From Cliona cf. orientalis (lineage: Eukaryota; Porifera; Demospongiae; Clionaida; Clionaidae): 64,000 bases of DNA. The notes beneath the pieces were generated by a model. The model searched no databases, was not told where the DNA came from, and worked only from the letters and a program-made list of their open reading frames with translations. Positions 1 to 12,800 of this stretch are shown in pieces. Location of the stretch: positions 3,044,501 to 3,108,500 of the forward strand of contig OZ005698.1 in assembly GCA_963930775.1 (NCBI GenBank). Direction: 5' to 3'. The position numbers were made by a program, and so were the translations under genes. How positions within the stretch are numbered: position 1 is the stretch's first letter; each line of letters opens with the position of its first letter.

Positions 1-176
1 GCTAGAAAGAGGGGATCTCTGTGAGCACTAGGCTTGCCATGGCAGGCAAGAACAATGTATATACAGCTGGACAAAATTTTAATGGTACTAAAATCAGGCA
101 ACATCAGAACATATTCAATGCTTCAGTTAGCTAGCTAGCTATAGGCAGCCAGATTTACAAGATCATGTTGTACCAC
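1..176. other. Non-coding, nothing recognised
   Basis: AT-rich sequence with TAGCTAGC runs. No ORF, splice-consistent exon or repeat boundary is visible before the inverted terminus that begins at about 177. Confidence 0.4.
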
Positions 177-636
177 ATACCGTATGGCGGGTAATTTTCG
201 GTGGATCTAATTTTCGTGGAAAGTCCGAAAAGGCCCTCAAAATTAATTATCGTGGTTTTAAATTTCGTGGCATGTATAGCAACCAGTCCAGGGGCGTGGC
301 ACTGCTGCACAAACGATGATATAATCGATACACATGCTCACAATCTTATTTGTTACTAAGCCATACCTACAGAGACTTGGACAAATAGCATGAGATAGAA
401 GAATATTAGTGTCGAAGATCTATCAGCTGGATGACAGTGGCTACTGTTGCTTGCTATACTGGAAAGTGTTCGCTGCGCTGCCACGATGTTTGTGGCCACG
501 CCTATCATCATGGACTCGCATAGTACCATATCGCCGTAGGCATTAATTTTCGTGGATGGGAAAATTTCGTGACTGCCAAGTCAACCACAAAAATAACGAA
601 AATTAGCACCCCACGAAAATTACCCGCCATACGGTA
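177..636. mobile_element. MITE with 24-bp terminal inverted repeats
   Basis: The left end (177-200) and right end (613-636) are perfect inverted copies, beginning ATACCGTATGGCGGG and continuing into an AATTTTCG block. Internal sequence repeats 'AATTTTCGTGG' motifs. There is no ORF, so this is a non-autonomous DNA element. The terminus resembles that of the coding transposon at 3875-8486 (TACYRTATAGYGGG), suggesting related families. No clear target duplication was seen. Confidence 0.8.
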
Positions 637-2556
637 TTCAACACCATAATTTTAAATCCTGAGGGGAGTGAACCAGAAGCAGCTACCTTCCAGTGGAATG
701 GAGGTTATGACCTTCCAACTCTTCGTTGAAACCTATACTTCACAAATTTGACCTGCATTCCCAGCGAAGACTTGCTAGGCGAGCCTCACGAAGGTAGCTA
801 AGAGGTTATATATAATTTTGGCTTCTCACATTCATAAATATTTTGCAAGAGACTGCAAGCGAACTAACAAGTTTCTTAAGCAGTGGATTGATTGCCATGG
901 AGCACATGCTCAAACAACAGGACATGGCAAAATGTACATGCACAAGTCACCGGGTTGGCTTTCAACCTACAATTTCCACTCCCATTAGCTATTCAAGTTG
1001 CATTGTGTGCTAAGCTATGTGCAGTACTATCACACATGTTGTTTACATAATCCACTGTAACTGGAGCGCATCCAAAGGTTGCATCTTCTTGGGCCAAGAT
1101 CTAAGTATGCAAATATAAACAATACAAAAAAATTGACAGATCTATATGACTGTGATTGTACAACTGATAGTATATATACAAGGAGTGGGCGGCAAGTGAA
1201 GTGAGCCTCAACTCCTTGTAATTATTATAATTATGCAGAGATTCTATAAACATAGCTATTCTGCAATGAGCCTATTGGTTTCCAGCCTCACAAGAAAGTA
1301 ATAGCAACACTGCATACTAGTAGACCATGCCTCTGTGCGTTGGATCATGCCTCTGCACAAGGCATAGCTATTAGGCACTACAAAAGACTCTGACCTTTTT
1401 GACTGTGCAGGTGCTGCAAATTAGCTAAAATTTGAAAACATAGTACACATTGTTATCATAGCTACACTACAGTAGGCAATATAACCCACCTGTTCCATAG
1501 TCACCAGTGTGACCACTTATCTACAGCACATGACATTGTTATCCAGCTGGCCCTCCTACAATAATGTAATTAGGGAAAACATAATCATTATTGTAGACTC
1601 AGGCTAGTTAGCATACCTCGCTGTTAAGAAGGGTGTGTGCGTGTACATGCTGCAGGCGTTACCCATGGCCAGCTCTAGTAAACACATACGCCTTACAAGC
1701 CCAACTCATGATATTATGCTGGTGGCAATTCAATGTGTATCAGTTGTCAGTTGATGATGCAGATATTATAGTAAGAGAGTTTGAGAAACTAGAGCTCATA
1801 GAGCACATACCCTGCGTGCCATGAAAATATCATATATAATAGATCACCAATATCTCTTTTTAGAGGCCTCTATTCTTTGAAAATCAGCCTCTTGCTGCTC
1901 AGAATCTTTAAGTGATAGCTATCTTTTGTTCTCTTCTGAGATCCTTAATCACAAAGCATGCTATAGAGAAGCTTGAGCATGTGCAGTAGACTCCCTAGTA
2001 GAGAAGCTCAAACATGCACAGTAGATGCGGGCCTAGGTACTAGGTGGGCATGTCGGATGTAGGCGTATCCAACATACTTGCACAATTTTCAGCTCCCCTG
2101 GCGATTGCCTAGGGTTAAGAAAGAGATAGGAGGTGTTTTTTCGCTGTCTTAGACCATTAATTATTATCCCACTTATATTCGCTTAAATGTTGAGATTTGC
2201 CAATCTTTATGCTGATAGACAATAAGACGATAGATGACAGACGACAGATGACAGACGAACTGATTGTTTTACCCCTTGCTGCACTTGCGTGTACTATATG
2301 TCATTATTGCACCATCAATATTATGAATGTGTTCCACTCTGCCTGTAGCTATTAGCTCTTGCTTGCTACCTATTCATACTTATAGCTACCAACCTGTCCA
2401 AAACAATTCTTGAAAAGCTATATAGATTTCAGTACAAAGCGATTATACTAGCTATCAGTAGTGTGTCCACAAGGGTACCAGGGGGACCTGTGTCCCCCCC
2501 CCCTCCCCCCACACACACACACCCAAAATAATCCTGATCATGTGGTCTCCAGTAAT
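637..2556. other. Intergenic or intronic stretch without recognised gene
   Basis: Only short ORFs occur, such as 1633-1824, and none resembles a known domain. A pentanucleotide-like run of GACAGACGA/GATGACAGACG (2226-2260) followed by TTTTACCCCTTGC looks like the edge of the same repeat family as the element at 10003-10530. If the VWA gene at 3346 has 5' exons inside the window they should lie here, but I could not find the DxSxS-bearing exon. Confidence 0.4.
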
Positions 2557-3137
2557 ATACCATGTCCTCCCGAAAATAAGCCCCCTCCCCCTTTTTCAGC
2601 AGTAGACATGACCTAGACTGGGGAGGGGGCTTATTTCGAATATGCACTTTCCCTCGAATATAAGCCCCCCCCCCCCCCCCCCCCTTGGCCAGTGGTTTAC
2701 CGCGGGAAATATCCAGAGTTTGCTGTTTTTTTCTCCAAAAGAGTGGCAGCGAGATGACCTGTCAAATAGACGGCAACAGACGACGATCGGCGGTGGGGAA
2801 AATGACTTGTTGTTCCGTGTGCGTACGTCTTCAGAGGAAAGCAAAAGCATCTTGACTGGCTCATAAGTGTCTTTGCCAAGCTAGAAGTGCCATCATAACA
2901 GAATGACTTCAAAACAGGCTTTTCTAAAAGCCACCACCATATACAAAAGATTCCTCTTTGTACTCATAGTCAATTGAAGAGCGGGGTTACGTACGTACGT
3001 ACGCGCTCGCGTGCGCGTGTACATGTGCAATCTACTTGGTGGGAGGCGGGCTTATGATCGAGGCAAACATACCTGTGCAAGAACTTGAGGGTCAAAGAGG
3101 GGAGGGGGCTTATTTTCGGGAGGATGCGCATGCGGTA
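2557..3137. mobile_element. MITE copy 1, CCTCCCGAAAATAAGCCCC family
   Basis: The left terminus at 2557 (ATACCATGTCCTCCCGAAAATAAG) is inverted at about 3095-3137 (GGGGGCTTATTTTCGGGAGGATG...CGGTA). A further internal copy of the GGAGGGGGCTTATTTCGAA motif lies near 2620-2640. The interior (about 2700-2930) is closely matched in the copy at 12438-13371. It contains a C homopolymer at about 2666-2684. No intact ORF. Confidence 0.8.
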
Positions 3138-3345
3138 GTACTATAGCAACTCAGAAACCACTTAGTTTCCCTCAGTTAGCATTTAATTTATTAGTAGCTG
3201 TAGCCCCCTCCAGTATCAAGTCTTCAGACCAACGTGCTATCGAATATTATAGACTTTACTCAGAATTTAAAGCTTAGCTAGCTGCCACTTGAAATCAGCT
3301 ATCTACCATTTTTTCGTGCGAGCCTTACTATCTTCATACATGCAG

Positions 3346-6300
3346 GAAAACGTTGGCATTGTGGAATTCAATAGCAGTGCAAGGGTGGTGCAGAGTCTGA
3401 CAAACAACTACCAGAGATGCAGAAGAGCCATTGGTGAGTCATCGCTATTCAAGTATACTGAGAGACAGCCCAGCATGCTAGATATATATTATACAGAGAA
3501 AGTAATAAGAATCATTGTTACTACAGATGCACTCAAAGCAGGGGGTACAACGGCTATGTTCGATGGACTGATGAATGCTCTCAAAGAGATAGTCACAAAT
3601 GGTAAGATTTTTGTTGTAATATGATTATAGCTACTTTTTCAAAAAGTCAAAAATAACTTCATAGTTCATGTTTAGATAGTGCATAGCTAGTTTGAATACT
3701 TGTTTCTACATGGTTTCATCCAATTAATAACAAAAATTTGACTGGGTGGATATGCATTGAAGTTTAAATAAGCTCTGAGGCATAGCTAATGAATTTCTTA
3801 ATGCTGTAGTGTCCCATAAAATTGCATATGCCATGGGCATGCACTCAAATATAACTCATGATGTTTGGGTGATATACTATATAGCGGGAAACTTTCGAGG
3901 GAGAAACCTTGAATTTCACGAATTTCGCGATTTTACAGCCACCTGCAAGTTTCTCCATTTTAGGCATGCCACACCCATTTAGCTATATGATCAGTTTAAA
4001 CGAGCATGCGCAGTATAAAAGGGGGCGTTCCAGGTACATGGCTAACGTTTTCAAATTTTAAATTATGGCGCTTAGGCTCGATTTGGCGCTGCCCTTTGAG
4101 CGCTCGCGCTGCGAATAACCAGCACCACCCCACGGCCCAGAATACTGGCAACACAGACCGCGCGAGCGTACTGAGCGCACAGTTGTCAGACATAAGTTCA
4201 TAATAGTTATTCAGAAGATAGTCTATTCAAAATAATAATATTATTATTATAAACTTGAACTAGCTTTCAGTGTGTATGTGTGTGGTCTTGTGCCTTCCAA
4301 GTTTAGGTTGCTACCTGGGGAAAGAGAGCATAGTATGTATAAATGCATGCATACGTGGATATTTGCCATTGACTGGAGCTACCAACTTGCCGCAGACATG
4401 CTGCCGCACATTCTGCTACATGTACATGCCTGTAAGTAAGATACCGAGAATATCAGCATAGTTACTGCTGTTACCTGGGAGAGGAGGGTAGATGATCTAC
4501 ACGTACATAGGGCATTATACTAAACAAGCATGGCTCAGATAATTAATCTACGACATCAGATATAATCTGAGTGTCAGGTTTGATCATCACTACCAAGCCC
4601 AGCCCATGGTCAAACATCCAACTCATCTTCGTCATCCTCCAGGAGATCTTCAGCATAGTCCCCAGGAGGCTGGAAAGCAGCCTCATCTTCCTCTATAGAG
4701 ACACTATAACATAAACATCACATGAAGCTTACCCAATCAAGTTTAAAATAATTTATACACTTGCCGTATATCAGGCATGCTCTGCAAGTATGTCATCCAA
4801 ACTTTGTCGGCGAAATGGAAGGTCTTGGCAACCAGCACTCGCATGGGAGTTCGCCTATCTGGTCGCCGCAAGTCCACAACCTCTCGCGTACTCGTAGCCA
4901 TACGACCCACATTTTCATTCTGTTGATGGGAGACATATACACTATAAACATATTTGCTTCTAGTTGCACAAACCCAGTCAAGTAGAGCAAAATCCATCCT
5001 CATCTTGAATACCCGATCCCCAAAGTGGACACGCTTTGGAATGTAAGTTAGCAGCTGGTGATTAAACGACTCGATCCAAAATGTGTCACGACACTGCAAA
5101 CAAGGAATACATGTCTGTACATACATACAGAACGTGTGCACGAGGAACCTGATAATGTATTGTGTTACATACCCTTGCGTAGTCCTCAGCATATTTGTAG
5201 ATGAATGTGTTCTGTAGCTCCTTCTCGTATGCTTGTATAACCTTGGGATCTCTGAGTGCTGTCTTACTGGGTGAGTAGTTGGGTTGCTTGCATCTTGAGG
5301 AGGGATCACATTGGTCATGACAATCCTAAGGTGATATCTTCTATAGGTAATTGACCACACTATAGAGTGCATATGCATAATTCATGCTTGCCCATGTGCA
5401 ACTCATTAGAGCAAGCACATGGTTCTAAAAAAATGGCTGAGTTTCAAGGTGGCTCAACATGGAAGGTGTAGTCTTACAAATTTATATCAATGTGGGTGTT
5501 TACAATAACATCATGGTCATTAGATATCAATTACTACAACTACTTGCCCAACTAACGGATTCATGGAGGCATTACAGAGTTTTGTAACCACTATGGAACC
5601 AGAAGCTTTTTTTACAGTGAGGCTGGAAGACCAGGCTGGAGAAGGTGGTATGACTACGACCTCTATAATATAATTGTATATAACCAGAATCATTCTTTTC
5701 ATTTGTCAGAAACCTCTAGAGGAAGGAAACGGCCAATAGTACCACCAGGGCCAACCCACCACGTAGTCGGAACACCACCACCACCACCAACTCCACCATC
5801 CACTAGCGCCACAGGGCCATCCACAGACCATACAAACCAGTGCCCGGAATGTCTACAAACACCTTGCTTTGTGGAAAACCCACCTCCCTTCTTGAAAGGT
5901 TCAGGAATGCCCGACATTGGTAACGCTCACAAGCGTTACCATCTATATAAAAAATCATGGTCTTACCTTCAAAAGAAGGGCCTGTGGACACATCCACTTT
6001 ACATGCGTAGGAAAGTCATGTATACAACTGTGGATGACCCCAGGGAAATAATGCCATGGTGCATATGCCAGGTGAGGTGTATGTGTACATGCACACTATA
6101 GCAAGAGTATGATCCCTTTTATAATTATACAGGAAATAAGAAGACGCTACCCCAATCCTCCAGGGATACCGTATAAGTATCATCGAACTACACTAGAGAA
6201 ATGGCACTAATTAGAAATACATGACTGTATAAACTATGTGTATATGTACACATACCTGATAATGCTTGGTAATGTTCATTATCCGTCTCCGGAGGTCATC

Positions 6301-6719
6301 ACCACTGCCATCACAAGTCTTCATAGCCCAGTAAAGGTGCGTCTTTGTGCTCTTCCCTGTGGTTGAATGTACATGTACAGCAACACTTGCACTGTGATTA
6401 TCTTCAACTACATGTATATATAACTACACATGTACATGTAGATATGACGTACGTTTATCTGATAGGCCTCTAAACCATGTACTTCCTTCTTTGTAAAGTG
6501 GTCCGTTGGCTATCTTTGTCATAGCTCTGGCAACTCCCTTTGTCCCTATTTTACATGACACTAATGTCATACACACACATGTATGTGCACACACAACTTG
6601 CCGTGCCATGTATCACTAGAGTTTCTCAGATGCAGCTCTTCAACTACATACTTCTTTACTTGAAGTTGATGGTCATGTGCTACTTCAGTAACTCTTAGAC
6701 CTACTATTCACAAGTATGC

Positions 6720-6800
<81 letters not shown>

Positions 6801-9800
6801 GTTCAACACTTTCCCCGTTGAATGACTTGCGGAAGAACTCTCTTAGTACACTCTAGTTCTCGGGTCTGGGCCACACGATGCTCCAGGCGACTGACAGTTG
6901 AGATACCTACAATCTTGTGAGTCCTGCACACAAACGCATAGGTACATGTACATGCATTTATTCCTACAATAGCAATGTTGTACATAACTTACGATCCAGC
7001 CATACATGGAACAGTTGTGTGATAAGCGTTTGAGGTTGAATCATGACGGGCATCAGTGATGACCCACTGAGATCGAGGTAAAATGTAATGATAGATCAAT
7101 AAGCTCAAGATGACACCTCAGAATTACCTCTCCCTGTTGTGTATAGTGTGGTAGAGCTTGGACTTCTGCTACCGAAGAATCCATTGAGCATTCAGCTTCC
7201 TTATGAACAGCATCCAAGTAGTGCAAGTCACCATACACTACATTAATGCATGAAATAAAATTAATTGCGTATATATATATACAGGAAGAAAGACCGATAC
7301 ACTTACCTTGATAAATGTATCGCTTCCCAACCACACCAAGCCGTGCCAAACGACAGAGGGTAAGATATTGCTGGGTAAGTAACCCGGCAGCTGAAAAGGC
7401 ATGTACCATCCTATAGGGACACTCAGTACAAGTATAAACACTTATAATCTGAAATAGAAATTTACTCCCTACCTCTGGTTTACGATGTACTTCCCCCCCA
7501 GTATACGAGAGCTGAGCCAGCGCCTCTTGCTGTGGCACTTCAAGCAGTTGAATGTGACTCCCACAGCATGTCCAAATCTATCCACTCGCTCGATTTCCCA
7601 CTGACACCTGCTCGTACAACGGCTTGGCTGAACTAGAGCGGTACAGAGATCACGGAAGCAACAGTCCTCAACAATCATACTTTTTTCATCGGGGGAGTAG
7701 CCTTGGAAATAAACAAAGCACTATCTGAAGTATACACACTTGACACGACAAACATGTACATGTCACATTGATGCACAGACCAGATGCATCAAATTTTTCA
7801 TGATCTGATAGTATTTTACTTACTTTCAACATCTAGTATTGCTGCTCTTATGTTCATAAGTCTCTCAGGCCTGGTTTCCTGAGGAGCTTGGTTAGTTTCA
7901 GTTCCTGGAAGGGCCTCAGCAATGGCCAACAAACGAGAAAGTAGCTCGAGCTTGCTCAACCTATGACCGCCTTCCAGACCCTCCATCTTTCGCCTCACAC
8001 TTTCCACACGCTCAGAAAACAAGGCTTTCTCCTCTTCAGAAGGAAAATCAACCTCGAAAGTGTAGCGATAACGCTTTCTTTTCGCCATGATCGATGGCAC
8101 AAAAAAAAATCTTTTTTTTTTGTGTGTACGTGTTTTTTTTTCTAAGTAGTGTGTAAAATTTAACGCTTCGTGACGTTTTTTTTGTAAGGTCGCCGGCTAG
8201 AGACCTTTTTTGGTAGAGGGCCCAGCTGGCTAGAGCTAGAGCCTTTGAATTTCAACGCTTATGACACGCCATATTGGTGGATTTCCGGTGCCTGGATCCG
8301 CCCCTTTTATACCTGAACTCAATCGCGCGCGTACGCGTACGCGATCTGCGCGAAGCGCAATGATTAATCGTTTATAAAGCGCAATTATACGTTTAACATT
8401 ACATGAAAGTTTTTTCCGTGAAATGCTCCCTTCCTACCGATCTGCGAAAGTTTAATTTCTCCCTTGAAAGTTTCCACTATACGGTAGGTATATGCTGCTA
8501 CATTGACTCCTGTGCATGCATAGGCACTTACCCGCGGGAGTAGGCACTTACCTGGACACTACACATGCTACATATGGTACTTCCTGACTGTTCATGTAGC
8601 GTATGCCGCCAATTATTGACCAGTACATACTATCGACCTCGAACACATCAATTATTGACCACCCCAAAATACAACTGTGCATGCTCTGTATTGTATTTTG
8701 GGGCGTGGACCGAATTGACCCGGACGTGACCTTGACCTGCCACGTGGTCGCGCTGCCCAATACTTACCATCACTTATACAATGAATGTGTTTAACACACT
8801 AATAGCATGCAGAAATCGAGAGGCAAAAATTTGGAGGCTTAAGTCAATGGTTTATTTTCTCCCGTGCTCTACAGCCAGGTGCTACATAAAAAGTGCACAA
8901 ATATTTACCATTACCAGTCAAACAAATGCATCATCCAATGAAAGGACACAGTGGGATAAATCGTAGAAGTAGCATAAAGTGCCAATTATCGACATACAGT
9001 TTTCTCCCAGGAACACTACCTGAACTTCGAACTTTGACCAAATATCGATAATCAATGCCCGTATTTCCAATAGTAGGTACCTGTCGGTAATTGGCACTGT
9101 ATGCTATAATTTATTTTCTATACTGTAAAATAATGCGAAGATATCCTCAGAGGTCGATAAATGATGTATAGATAGTATAATAATATTATGTAAAGTCGAT
9201 AATACGCACGTGTGGTCGATGATTGGCCAAATGATACCTCCACTGCACGAAGTACCGCTCGAAGATCACTGTGGTGGTATAGTCCAAACAGGCAACATTT
9301 GGACAGGTAAAGGACACTCTTTCAGCTGGTGTAAGTTCCATGACCACACAGCCTACGGGTGAGGAATTCTACTCGCGGTACATTTGGTGGTCGATAATCG
9401 GCGCCATATGCTACTGGTTTAATCATATTATTATGATGCCCAGGGAAGCTAAGGTATGGAGAGAAATTACCCTCCTTTTTCCCCACGCTGGATGAAACTA
9501 CCTGTATGCTTGGAGGAATTTTTTGCATTGATTATTAGATGGCGGAAAGTAGCTACTTTATATTATATACCTACAAAAGCTGCCTAACATAGCTTCAAGA
9601 ATTGATTACAGTGCACTTTTCCGCCATTTCTGATTGCCACGAGTGATGTTTGAGCTTCAATTAAAGGGGGTGTGTCCCTAAAAAATTCGCATGGGCTTTG
9701 CACGCAATTGTTAAATATTTGCTCCCTCAAACAAAATTTCCTTCCACTACCTATGGATTATTATAATAATTACACAGGTGGAATCTTGAGGATTGCTGGA

Positions 9801-12800
9801 ATTGCCATGACACCTCGTATCATTTTGATGACAGATGGCCAACCAACAGATACTAGGGCTGGCGAAGAAGAGGTAGTATTATGTATTAATTCCAGTGTAT
9901 CCATGTAGTTACTGTGTGCAACGTTGAAAAGAGGGTAAAGGGTTGAAGACGTCGGTGAGGCTACGTGTGAGCAGAAAGCGCATGGCCTGTATAATGCATT
10001 GAGTAGGCACTGTTGATAGGCGAGGCTACAGAACGTGACCAACAAAGACACTATTTATGACGCTCGCAGATTGTGTCCCTCAATTTGAAGCACACTGGAG
10101 CCAGTTTTTCACCAGATTCGTTTGATTTATCGTGCTTTCAAGTCTATCAGGTGCTTAGATCTTGAGATATATATGGCGATTTTGTGCTCACGATAATAAC
10201 ACAACTTAATTACTACTTTACCCCTTGGGGTAATAAAATAAAAGCCAGGTGGTAGCTATAATATTATAATAATTATTACCCCGCGCGCATGCGCAAGGGG
10301 GTAAAGTAATCAGTCGTGTCGTCATTGTTATCGTCGTTGTTGTCGTCAGCACAAAAATCGCCATATCTCAAGATATATAGGCGTCTACGCGACTCGTAAT
10401 CACAATGAATCAATCGAATTCGGCGAAAAACTGGCTTCACTGTGTGTCAAATCGAAGGATACGGTCCACGAGCGTCACAAATAGTGCCTTTTTGTTGGCC
10501 ACCGTAGCCACGCCTATCGACAGTGCAATGCATATGCATTACCAATAATTGTGCTTTCTGCTCATGCGCACAACTAAATGGCCAAGCATATGACTGGTAA
10601 AGATCGTCGATGTTCTAAAATAATGCTCGTGATGTCTATGGTGACTGAAATCTGGAACCAATCATAATGTAAGTCAGCTATACTACTATTGTTTCAGGTA
10701 GAAATTCATATCTTCCTAGTCTGGGCTAGGTCTGGGTGCAGAGAGCACTTTTTCAACTGTCACTGGAACCCCCAGTAGGCTGAGCAGCATTTGTATTTCT
10801 CTGAAGTTTATAAAATTATAGCCATGCACCGAAAGTAAATCTATAGATTACACAATGTGCGCGCAGGGTATGTGCTCTACGGAGCTCTAGTTATACATGA
10901 CATTGTAAGAGGTCTCTACAGTGTAATAGCCAATATATGATAGCTACGGCCTAACTAGTAGCAACATTACTGTGAACACACGAATACCAATCCAGCAATA
11001 TACAAGACTGGTACTACCGAATGAATATTTTATAGAATCACTAAGTCTATATATGATGAGCATGAATGACAAAAGGTACGTGTGCAAAACCACAATACAA
11101 CACAACTCAACAAACTTACACAGCATACTACTAACTAATAATGATGATGACAACAAAATCATAGTGCAACATAACTCACTAATAATGACGATACAATGTC
11201 ACATACTGTTCACTACAACAGCATGTAATGGGATGAATCTACATGTATTATGTTTATGCATTTATAATAATTGTTTCTATTTACTGCTTTACTCTGCAGG
11301 CAAAGAAAAAGGTTCTTGCTGCTGCATTGGGTTTTGGTCCTGGATGGCGTGAGTGTGGTCTGCCGCATCCTGTACCCATAGCTTGCGTTGGGTGTGGAGC
11401 TTGTGACAGTGAGCTGCTTCAGATTATCTCCAAGATCACCAAAGGAATGTATGTCATTGTCACTAATATTAGTGAGCTGAGTACATTCTTCAAGAGACAG
11501 GTGATCCACAGTAATAGTTGCATAGCAGAGATGCATGCTTAGTTCACACTTGCATGCTAAGTTCACACTCATTAATTTTTATATTAGGTGCTACTCATCA
11601 GGTTTGCTGCTCAGTTTGCTTCAGGTATTTAGCTAATAACTTGACCAGTAATACCATGCATGGTCGCATTCATGTTAGTCAGGTAAGGGTGAGGATTTCA
11701 TGACATGATTAATTACCAGTAGCTAGAATACATGTGGTACAGTGCAATCATTGTTTAGTTACTGAGTGATTATTAATGATTATTTTGTTTGCAGATATGG
11801 AGCGTCTTCGTTCCCAGGCTGCCCTTGCTGCTTTCCTTAGTGAGCTTGGAGAAGCTGTTGAACAAGCTGAATTGGTAGAATAAGAATTGCTAATAATTAA
11901 TCATGATAATAATTATTGCCTGTTTGATACCGTTCAGCTTGCCATGCGGCGTCTTCTCCTTGCCATGCTGATGGCTGCTGTTGATGATGATGATGATGAC
12001 GATGATGAGCCCAGCCAACCGAGGCCTACCGGACTTCCAGCTCTACCTCCACCACAGAGTGCTTCGTCCAGATCCTAGTAATGCATACAAGTGGCTGCTA
12101 TAAATTAATGTTGTATGATATCTATATTATATTATGCTGATTCAGCACTGCACCCCCAAGGCCAAGTTCCAGCGGCTCTGCATCTGGTGGAGGTCGTTCA
12201 GTGGTACCAGCTTTACGCTCTGCAGCAGCATCATCAAGCTCACAGCCCTCAGGAACTACGATCATTGCGGCACAGCGACAAGTGTAAGGCATACAATAAT
12301 ATTAATTTTCAATTTTGTGATAATGCAATGGTATTTCAATAGTGTTGTTGTGTCACGACCAGCAACTGGCACTCCTTCAAACCCAACCAGCAGATCTACA
12401 GCAAGCTATTCAAGGCCTCCTCCAGGAGGAAGGTTAGTACCGTATCCTCCCGAAAATAAGCCCCCCCCCCTTTTTTGCAATAGACATGACCTAGACTGGG
12501 GAGGGGGCTTATTTTCGAATATGCATTTTCCCTCGATTATAAGCCCCCCTTGGCCAGTGGTTTACTAGCTGTTGTAGCTAAGAGCGGCAACGAGATGACC
12601 TGTCAAGTAGACGGCAACAGACGACGATCGGCGGTGGGGAAAGGACTTGTTGTTCCATGTGTGTACGTCTTCAGAGGAAAGCAAAAGCATCTTGACCGGC
12701 TCATAAGTGTCTTCGCCAAGCTAGAAGTGCCATCATAACAGAATGACTTCAAGACAGGCTTTCTAAACGCCATGCACCACCATAGCTATACAAAAGATTC

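Larger units (their letters stand above)
3875..8486. mobile_element. ~4.6-kb two-gene DNA transposon inside VWA intron 3
   Basis: The termini are imperfect inverted repeats: left TACTATATAGCGGGAAAC then TTTCGAGGGAGAAA; the right end inverted reads TACCGTATAGTGGAAAC then TTTCAAGGGAGAAA. Each subterminal region has a TATAAAAGGGG box pointing inward (about 4015 on plus, about 8308 on minus). Between the ends lie a 13-exon minus-strand transposase-like gene (4610-8100) and a small plus-strand gene (5566-6211). No frameshift or internal stop was needed to read either gene, so the element may still be autonomous. A target-site duplication could not be fixed. Superfamily not assigned. Confidence 0.75.

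Noticed and set aside
1633..1824. 63-codon ORF as a possible 5' exon of the VWA gene
   Set aside because: No DxSxS motif and no splice-compatible link to the exon at 3346.
5173..5378. Long minus-strand ORF read as a single 211-residue protein (4743-5378)
   Set aside because: The frame in its 5' part differs from the coding frame; spliced reading gives a coherent protein with introns at 5094-5172 and 4920-4973.
6722..6797. GA run considered as a CRISPR- or regulatory-type array
   Set aside because: Pure dinucleotide microsatellite without spacers.
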